Assembly (NCBI GenBank): GCA_047602295.1
Contig: JASGHP010000001.1
Span: 4,154,001-4,218,000 of the forward strand
Direction: 5' to 3'
Source: JACMLD01 sp047602295
GTDB taxonomy: Bacteria; Bacteroidota; Bacteroidia; Chitinophagales; Chitinophagaceae
DNA length: 64,000 nt
Positions 46,671 through 55,160 of the stretch are shown piece by piece. Each line of letters opens with the position of its first letter. Within the stretch, counting starts at the first letter, position 1. Made by a program: the position numbers and the translations under genes. The notes under the pieces were generated by a model, which saw only the letters and a list, made by a program, of their open reading frames with translations, was not told the origin of the DNA and did not search any database.

Positions 46671-47054
46671 ATGCTAATTCAAATAGAATCCTGTAAAATA
46701 TTTCTATTGTCAATTTTATCTTTTTGTGCTATTAAACCAACATTGGCACAAAAGCCCTCAAATGGCATTTACACTTATGCAATTGCGTTTGCAGAGTGGA
46801 ATGGCAAATCATTGGGCGCTACATGCACCGTTATTATTAAAGGGGACAGCATTAAAGTAGTTCACAATGGCAAAGCAAACCTTACCGGTAAAAAGGGCGA
46901 TATTATTGATCAGGGTATTATTATGAAGCACACTAAAACAGGAAAATGGATTATAGGGCACGCTATCAAGGATAAGAATGCAAAATCAATTGGCGGCTGT
47001 TCTGACGGGCCATCTGTAATAGACTTCAAACGAAAAAAATTCTGGAGTTGCTAA
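46671..47054 (+). CDS. Small secreted protein of unknown function
   Basis: This 127-residue protein has a signal peptide ending PTLAQ (about 26). The mature domain begins NGIYTYAIAFAEWNGKSLGATCTVIIKGDSIKVV, a beta-strand-rich start, and ends KRKKFWSC with a C-terminal Cys; three mature Cys are present. It is the last gene of the three-gene set. The 92 bases after it are word-like (CTTTGTGCAGCCTTCTGTG). Confidence 0.6.
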   Translation: MLIQIESCKIFLLSILSFCAIKPTLAQKPSNGIYTYAIAFAEWNGKSLGATCTVIIKGDSIKVVHNGKANLTGKKGDIIDQGIIMKHTKTGKWIIGHAIKDKNAKSIGGCSDGPSVIDFKRKKFWSC

Positions 47055-47146
47055 GCAGAAAAGTCTGCCGTAATGACGACTAACGCCTCACGATCTTTGT
47101 GCAGCCTTCTGTGTCCTTCCTGTCTCCGTGGCAAAAGGGCTTGCAG

Positions 47147-47641
47147 CTAGTAGCCAACCGCTTGCAGCTTTTTCCGCTGTTGCCTGAATTGTAAAACAGT
47201 GCCCACTATAAATAAAATCAGCAACAATAAAAGTGTTTTGGCAATTAAAGGATCTTTAGGACCATGTGCCAATGGATGCCCTACAGGAATGCGGTTAAAT
47301 GTTTCGTTTACCGTAGGAATCAGGGATAAGAAAAAACTGAAAGAGAGAAAGAAATTCTCGATATACCGTGCTTTGTTATTTCCCGGCTTTTTTGCATACA
47401 AAAAATATGCTACGGTTATTAAAATAACAATTAGCAGCGCAAGAATATGCCCGGGATTGGTGCCTTTAACACTGGATAAGCCGAGGGCAGTTAGTGAAGC
47501 AATAAGCGTACAATAAAAATAGATTTTACCGGGCAGTTTGCTTAAATCTATTTTGCCGCTTTTAATAAAAGAAATAACTGCGGCCACAATTGCAATAACG
47601 CCTATAATGGTATGATAGATGCCCAGCGTGGAAAGTCTCAT
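47147..47641 (-). CDS. Integral membrane protein of unknown function
   Basis: The 164-residue protein has about five predicted membrane helices (8-26, 40-56, 65-84, 93-112 and 133-153) and a loop with HPLAHGPKDPL containing two His. The C-terminal tail RQQRKKLQAVGY is basic. Its last codons and stop (47147-47149) overlap the word GCTTGCAGCT, which is repeated 21 bases further into the gene. It follows an AraC regulator by 118 bases in the same direction and may be its target. Confidence 0.65.
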   Translation of the reverse strand: MRLSTLGIYHTIIGVIAIVAAVISFIKSGKIDLSKLPGKIYFYCTLIASLTALGLSSVKGTNPGHILALLIVILITVAYFLYAKKPGNNKARYIENFFLSFSFFLSLIPTVNETFNRIPVGHPLAHGPKDPLIAKTLLLLLILFIVGTVLQFRQQRKKLQAVGY

Positions 47642-47759
47642 TTTTTTTGAATTTTAGATTGATTGTTTTTATTAACAATGCAAAATTGCCATTCAAAAAA
47701 CAGGATTGCTTTGCGAATAAGACCAAGTGTTTGGTCATTTGGCTCAAAAAAAGGAAATG

Positions 47760-48608
47760 CTATTTGTTTAGCTGCAAGCGGTAATTAGTTGGCGTGGATT
47801 TGTATTTATCGTGAAAGCTTTTGGTGAAATTAGCCAGATCATTAAACCCGCACTCAAAGGCAATATCGGTAATACGTTGATCAGAAATTGCCAACAGTTC
47901 AGCAGCTCTTTCCAGCCTTTTATTTTTTATATAATTAGCGGGTGAATCATCGTACAACTTTTTAAACTCTCTTTTAAAGGAAGAAACGCTTAGGTTATTT
48001 TTTTGCGCCAGGTCTTCCACACTAACCTGCGAAAAAATATTTGCTTCTATAATCTCTTTAAATGTGTATGCAGTTGGCGAGAAAAGCTGTGATACAATAA
48101 CACGTATTGTTTCTGCATCCTGCGTCTGTGATAGCAAAAGGATGATTTCCTTCAATTTTAAAATCAGGATTTCGTCGTTTACCAAAGAAGGCGTTTCAAA
48201 ATAAAACAGCAGACCTTCAATATATTTCTGAATTAAAAAGTCGTTATTTATTCTTGCCCGCGACTGATTGGTAATTTTATTACCCGGTTGAAAAAGCAAC
48301 GGAAGATCCCTCTCATAAATTCTCTTCAATACATCCGGGTGAAAAGTAACTATCACCACCTCCCCTTTGCCTTTTGCATTTTTTTCATGTATTTGTTTGC
48401 CGGAGTTGATGCAGTTTAACAACAAAGAATGATTGGTGGGAATATCAAGAGAATCGTCGTTGGATTGATATTGTATCTCACCTTCTAACATGTACCAAAA
48501 GCAAGCCTGCTCTGCAACGGGGAAAGTAAAATCGAAAGGAGGATCCAATACCAGTTTTTGTATGAATGATTTTCCGAACAAATCGAATTTCTTATAGTCT
48601 AGAACCAT
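47760..48608 (-). CDS. AraC-family transcriptional regulator
   Basis: The 282-residue protein has an N-terminal cupin-like sensing domain (about 15-150; EQACFWYMLEGEIQYQSNDDSLDIPTNHSLLL) and a C-terminal double helix-turn-helix (about 180-280): VEDLAQKNNLSVSSFKREFKKLYDDSPANYIKNKRLERAAELL, then ITDIAFECGFNDLANFTKSFHDKYKSTPTNYR. This arrangement usually activates a few neighbouring genes on binding a small ligand. Candidate targets are the membrane-protein gene downstream and the OsmC gene upstream. The ligand is unknown. Confidence 0.9.
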   Translation of the reverse strand: MVLDYKKFDLFGKSFIQKLVLDPPFDFTFPVAEQACFWYMLEGEIQYQSNDDSLDIPTNHSLLLNCINSGKQIHEKNAKGKGEVVIVTFHPDVLKRIYERDLPLLFQPGNKITNQSRARINNDFLIQKYIEGLLFYFETPSLVNDEILILKLKEIILLLSQTQDAETIRVIVSQLFSPTAYTFKEIIEANIFSQVSVEDLAQKNNLSVSSFKREFKKLYDDSPANYIKNKRLERAAELLAISDQRITDIAFECGFNDLANFTKSFHDKYKSTPTNYRLQLNK

Positions 48609-48781
48609 TTTATCTGAAGCTGTTTAAAAATGTATTTGCCTGTTTAAATAAAAAGTTCGTTTTACCAGGTTGGCAACAAGCCTGGTGTACAATGCACAAA
48701 GCCCATTCAACATTATGCCAAATGTAGCAAAATGAAGAATGAAGCGATGTGATAAATTTAAGCGTTGATATTATCGTGTAA

Positions 48782-49198
48782 TCAGGATATAAGCTGTGCG
48801 TCTGAGCTAATAGGCAAATTCAAAACTTTAGAAATTAAACAGTTTTTTTCTGCTTCTTTAGTAACTGCTTCAAATGCTTCGGCACTGATGCCCGGTACAT
48901 TACCCTTGATGGAAAGATGAACGCCGGTAATGCCGGTATTGTCCATTGATACAACTGCTTCTGTATCTAATGATGCAGGGTTTAATCCCTGTGTTGTTAA
49001 TGCTAAACTTACTGCCATTGTAAAGCATCCTGCATGGGCGGCTGCCAATAATTCTTCCGGATTTGTACCTTTCTCTTCTCCTGTAAAACGGGTTTTAAAA
49101 CTGTAGTTTGCGTGGTTTAAAATTTCGCTTTGGGTGGTTAAATCTCCTTTGCCTTCTTTAATACTACCTGCCCAATGTGCTTTTGCTGTACGTTTCAT
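48782..49198 (-). CDS. OsmC/Ohr-family peroxiredoxin
   Basis: OsmC-type proteins reduce organic hydroperoxides with a reactive Cys in the cytoplasm. The 138-residue protein starts MKRTAKAHWAGSIKEGKGDLTTQS, typical of OsmC. The peroxidatic Cys is in AAHAGCFTMA (near residue 60) and the resolving Cys in KNCLISKVL (near 125). The length matches OsmC rather than the longer YhfA type. It stands upstream of the AraC regulator on the same strand. Confidence 0.92.
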   Translation of the reverse strand: MKRTAKAHWAGSIKEGKGDLTTQSEILNHANYSFKTRFTGEEKGTNPEELLAAAHAGCFTMAVSLALTTQGLNPASLDTEAVVSMDNTGITGVHLSIKGNVPGISAEAFEAVTKEAEKNCLISKVLNLPISSDAQLIS

Positions 49199-49309
49199 TG
49201 TTTTATGTTTTAATTGTTATTGTCGTTATTGACAACACAAAATTGCAACGTAAACAACAGAACGATTTTATGAAACAGTCCAATAATTATGAGATTTGGT
49301 TCAGTCGTG

Positions 49310-49345
49310 AGTCGTCAGTCGTAAGTCGTCAGTCGATAGTCGGGA
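49310..49345. repeat. AGTCGTCAGTCGTAAGTCG word repeats
   Basis: Six degenerate copies of a short AGTCGT word in tandem lie between osmC and tRNA-Pro. The same vocabulary as at 481-552. Confidence 0.75.
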
Positions 49346-49409
49346 ATGGTTGCTGATAATTGGTAGCGCTCTCACAACTATCGTTTATCTGAGATTGCGT
49401 TGAGGACAT

Positions 49410-49460
49410 AATCATGTAAATCCTATAATCCTTTAATCATGGTTCAGACAAGAAGCAGTT
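49410..49460 (-). repeat. GGATT element copy 5
   Basis: On the minus strand it reads TGTCTGAACCATGATTAAAG, GGATTATAGGATTTACATGA, the same element as copies 1-4. TATACTGAATACTGAATACT words follow at about 49478-49500. Confidence 0.75.
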
Positions 49461-49502
49461 GCCGCGGGTCTAAATACTATATACTGAATACTGAATACTA
49501 AA

Positions 49503-49530
49503 AAGAACAAACCCATACAGATTTGTTCTT
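49503..49530 (-). terminator. Intrinsic terminator of tRNA-Pro
   Basis: Perfect 9-base arms (49530-49522 and 49511-49503) are followed by T-rich sequence on the minus strand, nine bases after the tRNA end. Confidence 0.88.
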
Positions 49531-49538
49531 ATCGCCTG

Positions 49539-49612
49539 TCGGGATGACTGGATTCGAACCAGCGACTCCCACGTCCCGAACGTGGTGCGCTACCGGGCTG
49601 CGCTACATCCCG
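49539..49612 (-). tRNA. tRNA-Pro (anticodon CGG)
   Basis: A full cloverleaf is read on the minus strand: acceptor stem CGGGATG/CATCCCG, D-arm GCGC/GCGC, anticodon stem CCACG/CGTGG around loop TTCGGGA (anticodon CGG), and T-arm with TTCGAAT. The discriminator base is A and the CCA end is not encoded. It decodes CCG proline codons. It has its own promoter and terminator, so it is a single-gene unit. Confidence 0.95.
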
Positions 49613-49633
49613 TCTTTGTGAATACCGGTATAC

Positions 49634-49665
49634 CAAATTTAAAAATTTAACCGCCACTTATCAAA
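49634..49665 (-). promoter_or_regulatory. Promoter of tRNA-Pro
   Basis: TTTG (49665-49662), exactly 20 bases, then TAAATTTG (49641-49634). This is a textbook Bacteroidetes promoter and sets the start about 15 bases before the tRNA. Confidence 0.8.
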
Positions 49666-49725
49666 AATACCCATAACCGGATTGGCCAATTCCTTAGCTT
49701 TAACGATCACTCCAAAACTATATTT

Positions 49726-51756
49726 ATGCAGAAAAATCAATTTGCAATTGCGTTAATGGCCGTATGCTTTTTAGCTGCTTGCAAAGAAAACAAAGCGCCG
49801 GAAAAACCAGATTTCCTGGCCGCTAATGTAGACAGTACGGTTAGCCCTTCAGACGATTTCTTTCAGTATGCCAATGGTGGCTGGATTAAACGAACTCCTA
49901 TCCCCGATGCTGAAAGTGGTTGGGGCATCGGCAACATGGTGCAGGAAGAAATTTATACACGCCTTAAAAAAATTAATGAAGATGCAGTGGCAGATAAAAA
50001 CGCTACGGGCATCTCACAGAAAATTGGTGACTTCTGGTTCAGCGGTATGGACTCCGCAACATTGGAACAGGAAGGATTAAAAGCATTGAAACCAGACCTG
50101 GATAAAATTGCAGCCATTCAATCTGTAAACGACATTGTTACCATCTCTGCTGAATTTCATAAAAAAGGAATCGATCCTTTGTTTAGCGATTACATTGGGC
50201 AAGACGATAAAAACAGTGAAGTGATGGCATACCAGCTAGGCCAGGGCGGATTGGGCATGCCTAATCGCGATTATTATTTCAACACAGATGAACGAACACT
50301 GGGTGTAAAAAAAACGTACCAGCTTTATCTCTATCAAACACTTTTACAATTGGGCAACGACAGCACTGCAGCCCATAAAATTGCCGACAATGTTTTTCAA
50401 CTGGAAACAAAACTGGCAAAAGCATCCCGCAAACTGGCAGACTTGCGTGACCCTTATAAGAATTATAATAAAATGGACATTGCCGGTTTAAGCAAATTAT
50501 CCAGCAATATAAAATGGCAGAATTACCTGGAGATTGTAGGCATCAAAAAACTTGATTCAGTAATTGTTGGCCAACCGGAATTTTATACAGCACTAAATCA
50601 TGAACTACAGGCTACGCCTATTGATGATTGGAAAAATTATTTGCGTTGCACATTAATAAGAAGCAGTGCTTCCTACCTTGATAGCAAAAGTTTCAACAAC
50701 TATTTTGAATACCGTAAATCATTATCAGGTGCCAAACAACCAAGGCCACGCTGGAAAAGAGTATTGGATGCAGAAGGCGCTGCTATGGGCGAGGCATTGG
50801 GTCAGCTTTTCGTAAAAGAATATTTCAATGAAACTGCCAAGAAAAGATATACTGATATGGTGGAAGCCATTCGCAGTGCTTACAAAGAAAGAATAAAAAA
50901 TCTTGCCTGGATGAGCGATAGCACCAAGCAGAAAGCCTACGAAAAGCTGGAGAAGATTACAAAGAAAGTGGGTTACCCCGATAAATGGAAAGACTTTAGT
51001 GCATTGAAAATAGACAAAGGTGCTTATGTACTGAATGTGCAAAGAGCAAATGAATGGTGGAATAATTATATGGTAGACAAATTGGGCAAACCTGTTGACA
51101 GAACAGAATGGGGAATGAGTCCGCAAACTTATAATGCATATTACAATCCAAGTAACAACGAGATTGTATTGCCAGCAGGCATTTTTACTGTACCAGGTAT
51201 GCGTGATGAAGAACTGGATGATGCATTTGTTTATGGTTATGCAGCAGCATCTACTATTGGCCACGAAATAACACATGGTTTTGATGACCAGGGTCGTCAA
51301 TACGATGCAGCGGGCAACCTGAAAAACTGGTGGCAACAAAGCGACTCTTTGCAATTTGCGCAGAGAGCACAAAAAATTATACAGCAGTTTAATAAATTTA
51401 ACCCGGTTGATACATTGCATGTAAACGGTGATGCTACACAGGGAGAAAACATTGCAGATTTGGGTGGATTGCTGTTAGGGCTGGATGCATTTAAGAAAAC
51501 AGCATCCTACAGTAAGGGAGAAAAAATTGGCGGCTTTACGCCATTGCAACGCTACTTTCTTGGTTATGCGTATGGCTGGCTGTACGAGGAAAGAAAAGAA
51601 AGGCTTGCCAACCAGGTAATGGTAGATGTGCATGCGCCTGCTAAAGAAAGGGTGAACGGCCCTATGGCAAACATTCCCGAGTTTTATGAAGCATTTGGCA
51701 TAAAGCCCGGCAGTAAAATGTATGCGCCGGATAGCCTAAGAGTAAGCATTTGGTAG
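49726..51756 (+). CDS. M13-family zinc metallopeptidase (neprilysin/PepO-like) lipoprotein
   Basis: M13 peptidases cut oligopeptides outside the cytoplasm. The 676-residue protein starts with a lipoprotein signal, Cys at about residue 19 (CFLAAC). The N-terminal helical domain begins SPSDDFFQYANGGWIKRTPIP. The zinc motif is HEITH in STIGHEITHGFDDQGRQYD (near residue 514) and the third ligand lies in GENIADLGG; NAYYNPSNNEIVLPAG and the late HAPAKERVNGPMANIPEFYEAF are further marks. The length is normal. It is monocistronic, with a strong terminator. Confidence 0.96.
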   Translation: MQKNQFAIALMAVCFLAACKENKAPEKPDFLAANVDSTVSPSDDFFQYANGGWIKRTPIPDAESGWGIGNMVQEEIYTRLKKINEDAVADKNATGISQKIGDFWFSGMDSATLEQEGLKALKPDLDKIAAIQSVNDIVTISAEFHKKGIDPLFSDYIGQDDKNSEVMAYQLGQGGLGMPNRDYYFNTDERTLGVKKTYQLYLYQTLLQLGNDSTAAHKIADNVFQLETKLAKASRKLADLRDPYKNYNKMDIAGLSKLSSNIKWQNYLEIVGIKKLDSVIVGQPEFYTALNHELQATPIDDWKNYLRCTLIRSSASYLDSKSFNNYFEYRKSLSGAKQPRPRWKRVLDAEGAAMGEALGQLFVKEYFNETAKKRYTDMVEAIRSAYKERIKNLAWMSDSTKQKAYEKLEKITKKVGYPDKWKDFSALKIDKGAYVLNVQRANEWWNNYMVDKLGKPVDRTEWGMSPQTYNAYYNPSNNEIVLPAGIFTVPGMRDEELDDAFVYGYAAASTIGHEITHGFDDQGRQYDAAGNLKNWWQQSDSLQFAQRAQKIIQQFNKFNPVDTLHVNGDATQGENIADLGGLLLGLDAFKKTASYSKGEKIGGFTPLQRYFLGYAYGWLYEERKERLANQVMVDVHAPAKERVNGPMANIPEFYEAFGIKPGSKMYAPDSLRVSIW

Positions 51757-51784
51757 ACAGTACATCAATACGATAAAACCATTT

Positions 51785-51814
51785 AAAAAGCATCCGCCGT
51801 GGCGGATGCTTTTT
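51785..51814. terminator. Intrinsic terminator after the M13 peptidase gene
   Basis: Perfect 14-base arms around a 2-base centre (51785-51798 and 51801-51814) with A and T flanks. Confidence 0.9.
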
Positions 51815-51844
51815 GTTTGTGATGAACATCTTTGTTTACATTTG
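51812..51844 (+). promoter_or_regulatory. Promoter of the GNAT gene at 51885
   Basis: TTTG (51812-51815), 21 bases, TACATTTG (51837-51844). Its -33 element overlaps the end of the preceding terminator. Confidence 0.65.
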
Positions 51845-51884
51845 AGCATACTTTATCCTTTACACCACCACTAAATATGCCCAC

Positions 51885-52337
51885 ATGATTCGCATTGAAA
51901 AAACGGATGCCGGGAATAAAGATTTTATTTACCTGGTAAGCATGCTGGATGCAGACCTTGCTGTAAAAGACGGCGAGCAGCATGGGTTTTACAACCAGTA
52001 CAATACAATCAGCAATCTTAAATACGTATTGCTGGCGTATAGTGACAAACAGCCCGTGGCTTGTGGCGCTATTAAAGAATATGAACCAGGTGTTATGGAA
52101 GTAAAACGCATGTTTACCATACCTGCTTTGCGCGGCAATGGCATTGCTACACAAATTTTAATTGCATTGGAAGAGTGGGCTGCAGAACTAGGCAAAGAAA
52201 AATGTGTGCTGGAAACGGGTAAACGCCAGCCAGATGCTATTCAACTCTATCAGAAAAACGGGTATACAATTATTCCCAACTATGGCCAGTATGCTGGTGT
52301 CGAGAATAGTGTATGCTTCGAAAAAAAATTGCGCTGA
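51885..52337 (+). CDS. GNAT-family N-acetyltransferase
   Basis: This 150-residue protein has the GNAT core: strand pair YVLLAYSDKQPVACGAIKEYEPGVMEVKRMFTIP, the acetyl-CoA loop ALRGNGIATQILIALEEWA and the last block GKRQPDAIQLYQKNGYTIIPNYGQY. The Arg/Gln-x-x-Gly-x-Gly/Ala pattern is RGNGIA. It probably acetylates a small molecule; the substrate is unknown. It has its own promoter and lies 97 bases before the YciI-like gene. Confidence 0.88.
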   Translation: MIRIEKTDAGNKDFIYLVSMLDADLAVKDGEQHGFYNQYNTISNLKYVLLAYSDKQPVACGAIKEYEPGVMEVKRMFTIPALRGNGIATQILIALEEWAAELGKEKCVLETGKRQPDAIQLYQKNGYTIIPNYGQYAGVENSVCFEKKLR

Positions 52338-52370
52338 GCTTTGTCCAATCAATAAACCCTCACTTGTTAT

Positions 52371-52388
52371 TAATGTGTACACACACAT
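52371..52388. promoter_or_regulatory. 7-bp inverted repeat upstream of the YciI/sigma genes
   Basis: AATGTGT and ACACATT, four bases apart, lie 47 bases before the YciI start. It could be an operator; no regulator is known. Confidence 0.3.
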
Positions 52389-52434
52389 TTATTAACCGTT
52401 TTGCATACCAGCAGAACATTTAAAACTTTACAAG

Positions 52435-52788
52435 ATGGATGAATACATGTTAATTTTCAGGCACCAGGATGGAACCAAAGTAGCATCACCAGAGCAAATA
52501 CAAATCTGGATGAAACAAACCATGGATTGGATTGGCGGCATTGCAGCGCAAAACAAATTCAGTGGCGGCAATGGATTGCCTTTTGATGATGCAAGAGTGG
52601 TGATGGCTAAAAGCAATGGCACTGTAGTAACCAATGGCCCTTTTGGCGATATTAAAGAAACCATTGGTGGTTATATTATTGTAAAAGCTGAATCGCCGGA
52701 GGAAGCGGTTGAATTTGCCAAAGGCTCGCCCGTATTGCAGGGCGAAGGCAATAGCGTGGAAGTAAGAAAGATTGGAGGACACAAATAA
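52435..52788 (+). CDS. YciI/DGPF-family protein linked to an ECF42-type sigma factor
   Basis: This 117-residue protein of the YciI-like (DGPF) fold begins MDEYMLIFRHQDG and carries the family motif in TNGPFGDIKETIGGYIIV (near residues 62-79). Genes of this type are often next to ECF42 sigma factors, as here, and may be controlled by them; the biochemical role is not settled. The stop codon TAA is directly followed by GACACGAATGACACGAATGG words that fill the spacer to the sigma gene. Confidence 0.85.
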   Translation: MDEYMLIFRHQDGTKVASPEQIQIWMKQTMDWIGGIAAQNKFSGGNGLPFDDARVVMAKSNGTVVTNGPFGDIKETIGGYIIVKAESPEEAVEFAKGSPVLQGEGNSVEVRKIGGHK

Positions 52789-52905
52789 GACACGAATGAC
52801 ACGAATGGGCACGAATATTATTAGCGTCTTATTAGTGGCTTATTAGTGTATTATTTGTGTCCATTCGCGTCCTATTAGTGTCATTAGCGTTAATTAGCGT
52901 TACAG
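52789..52905. repeat. GACACGAAT and TTAGTG/TTAGCG word repeats
   Basis: The spacer between the YciI and sigma genes consists almost entirely of words: three GACACGAATG-type units, then many TTAGTG/TTAGCG/CTTATTAG units, ending one codon before the sigma start. The two halves are partly complementary (CACGAATG versus CATTCGCG), so a hairpin is possible. Confidence 0.75.
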
Positions 52906-52909
52906 CGTT

Positions 52910-54151
52910 ATGGAACTGATACCACATTTATTCAGAACAGAATATAGCAGGATAGCTGCTGTGTTGTGCAGGCACTTCGGTTTGGCACAAATGGAAATAG
53001 CAGAAGATATCGCGAGTGAAACATTCTTGACTGCTGCACAAACATGGCCTATCAATGGCATTCCGCAAAATCCTGTGGCGTGGCTGCATCATGTTGCAAA
53101 AAACAAAACCATTAACTTTTTACAACGCAACCAGGTTTTTGATAAGAAAGTAATGCCGCATTTAAAAAATAATAATAACACTATCAGCAACGATAGCATT
53201 GATCTCTCCGAGCAAAACGTTTACGATAGCCAGTTGCAAATGATGTTTGCAATTTGTCATCCTTCTATACCTGCAGAAGCACAGATTGGCCTTGCATTGC
53301 GTATACTTTGTGGCTTTGGCATAGACGAGATAGCCAGCGCTTTTCTTGAAAACAAAGAAACCATCAACAAGAGATTATATCGTGCAAAAGAAAAATTAAG
53401 ATCAGAAAATATAAAAATTGAATTGCCGCCGACGCATGAGATCAATCAAAGGCTGGAAACAGTACTCACTACACTATACCTGTTGTTTAATGAAGGTTAT
53501 TATTCTGAAAGCAACGATACACTGATAAGAGAAGATTTATGCCAGGAAGCCATGCGCCTTGCTTACCTGCTTACAGAAAATGAAAGCACTAATCAACCTG
53601 CGGTGGCTGCATTGTTATCGCTCATGTGTTTTCATGCGTCCCGCTTTGAAGCAAGAAAAAATAATAATGGAGAGATGGTGCTTTATCACGAACAGGACGA
53701 ATCTCTCTGGAACCAGCAACTAATTGCACGTGGCGCATATTACATGCAACAAGCTTCTGTTGGAAACAATGTCACCAAATACCACCTGGAAGCATCCATT
53801 GCATACTGGCATACGCAGAAAAACGATAGCAAAGAAAAATGGGACAACATTTTACAACTCTACAACCGGTTGCTCCAATTAGCCTACTCCCCTATTGCAG
53901 CATTGAACCGTACGTACGCATTAGCAAAAACATACGATAAACCTACCGCTATTGCAGCAGCAGAAAAATTACAATTAAATAATAATCATCTTTATCACTC
54001 TTTATTGGCAGAGCTTTATCATGGTATTGATAACAATAAAGCCATCACGCACCTGCAAACTGCTTTATCGCTGGCAAAATCTGCTGCAGATAAAAACCTG
54101 CTGTCGAAAAAAATATTGCTTTACAAAGAATTATTGCTGGATAAAGAGTAG
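52910..54151 (+). CDS. ECF42-type RNA polymerase sigma factor with a long C-terminal helical domain
   Basis: The 413-residue protein is much longer than normal ECF sigmas. Region 2 is FRTEYSRIAAVLCRHFGLAQMEIAEDIASETFLTAAQTW; region 4 is IGLALRILCGFGIDEIASAFLENKETINKRLYRAKEKL (about 125-165). After that comes the DUF6596/TPR-like extension (LYLLFNEGYYSESNDTLIREDLCQEAMRLAYLL ... SPIAALNRTYALAKTYDKPTAIAAAEKL) that defines ECF42 and takes the place of a separate anti-sigma factor. A YciI/DGPF gene lies upstream. The likely regulon includes the YciI gene and perhaps the VOC genes downstream. Confidence 0.92.
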   Translation: MELIPHLFRTEYSRIAAVLCRHFGLAQMEIAEDIASETFLTAAQTWPINGIPQNPVAWLHHVAKNKTINFLQRNQVFDKKVMPHLKNNNNTISNDSIDLSEQNVYDSQLQMMFAICHPSIPAEAQIGLALRILCGFGIDEIASAFLENKETINKRLYRAKEKLRSENIKIELPPTHEINQRLETVLTTLYLLFNEGYYSESNDTLIREDLCQEAMRLAYLLTENESTNQPAVAALLSLMCFHASRFEARKNNNGEMVLYHEQDESLWNQQLIARGAYYMQQASVGNNVTKYHLEASIAYWHTQKNDSKEKWDNILQLYNRLLQLAYSPIAALNRTYALAKTYDKPTAIAAAEKLQLNNNHLYHSLLAELYHGIDNNKAITHLQTALSLAKSAADKNLLSKKILLYKELLLDKE

Positions 54152-54182
54152 GTTTAACTTTAAATTGTTCAAACCAACTTAC

Positions 54183-55034
54183 ATGTACAAACAACTTTTA
54201 AGCTGCCTGTTTTTACTTTTTATCATCAACCATAGCAAAGCACAGCAAAAACCAGCCCGATTGGTTATACGCGGAGATGATATGGGCTATACGCATTCCG
54301 GCAATCTTGCTTTAATTAAATGTTATAAAGAAGGAATTGAAAAATCTATTGAAGTGATTGTTCCTTCGCCGTGGTTTCCGGAAGCTGTAAAAATGTTGCA
54401 GGAAAACCCCGGCGTAGATGTTGGCATTCACCTGGCAATAACCAGCGAGTGGGAAAATATTAAATGGCGGCCATTGACTGATTGCGCCAGCATTCGCGAC
54501 AGCAATGGTTATTTTTTTCCGATGATATATCCCAACAAAAATTATCCCGGTCAATCCATTAAAGAAAACCAATGGAAGCTGGCAGACATAGAAAAAGAAT
54601 TCAGGGCACAGATTGAATTGGCTTTAAAAAAGATTCCGCGTATCAGTCACTTATCCGCACATATGGGTTGCACTAATTTATCTGATGAAGTAAGGGCACT
54701 CACAAAACGATTAGCGAAAGAATATAAAATTCCTGTAGATCCGGAGAAAGATTACCAGGGAATGATTAGCTATGATGGCCCGCATAAAACTTCCGAAGAA
54801 AAAATTGAAAGCTTTATAAAAATGCTGCAAAAACTGGATGCAGGTAAGACCTATATTTTTCTTGATCATCCGGGACTGAATGATACAGAACTAAAAGCGG
54901 TTTACCATATAGGCTATGAAAATGTAGCAGAAGACAGGCAGGGTGTTACGGATTTATTTACAAGCCCCAAAGTAAAAGCAGCCCTTCAGCAATACAATAT
55001 TCAATTGATAAGTTATAAAGATCTCGCTAATTAG
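54183..55034 (+). CDS. YdjC/ChbG-like carbohydrate deacetylase, exported
   Basis: From ATG 54183 the protein has 283 residues and a signal peptide ending NHSKAQ (about 20). The family metal-binding aspartates are in RGDDMGYTHSGN (near 32), with later His motifs GIHLAITSEW and ISHLSAHMGC. ChbG removes one acetyl group from chitooligosaccharides; the relatives in Bacteroidota are mostly secreted and uncharacterised. The in-frame start at 54021 would overlap the sigma gene by 130 bases and is rejected. It follows the sigma gene by 31 bases. Confidence 0.88.
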   Translation: MYKQLLSCLFLLFIINHSKAQQKPARLVIRGDDMGYTHSGNLALIKCYKEGIEKSIEVIVPSPWFPEAVKMLQENPGVDVGIHLAITSEWENIKWRPLTDCASIRDSNGYFFPMIYPNKNYPGQSIKENQWKLADIEKEFRAQIELALKKIPRISHLSAHMGCTNLSDEVRALTKRLAKEYKIPVDPEKDYQGMISYDGPHKTSEEKIESFIKMLQKLDAGKTYIFLDHPGLNDTELKAVYHIGYENVAEDRQGVTDLFTSPKVKAALQQYNIQLISYKDLAN

Positions 55035-55104
55035 TGTATACATAATGCCGCAATTGGCCCTTAGATTGTCGCAAGCCACCCTTAAAAAATAAAACAACCG
55101 GCTT

Positions 55105-55112
55105 TACTTTTG
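55105..55112 (+). promoter_or_regulatory. -7 element upstream of the first VOC gene
   Basis: TACTTTTG matches TAnnTTTG and lies 48 bases before ATG 55161. No strong -33 element is visible. Confidence 0.4.
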
Positions 55113-55160
55113 ATGTATCAACGATTAAACAAGATTATTGTAAACATTTAAATTAATTGT

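Noticed and set aside
50725..51420. A 231-codon minus-strand ORF opposite the M13 peptidase gene
   Set aside because: It lies wholly antisense to a conserved gene and reads as Cys/Phe/Ile-rich sequence typical of a shadow frame.
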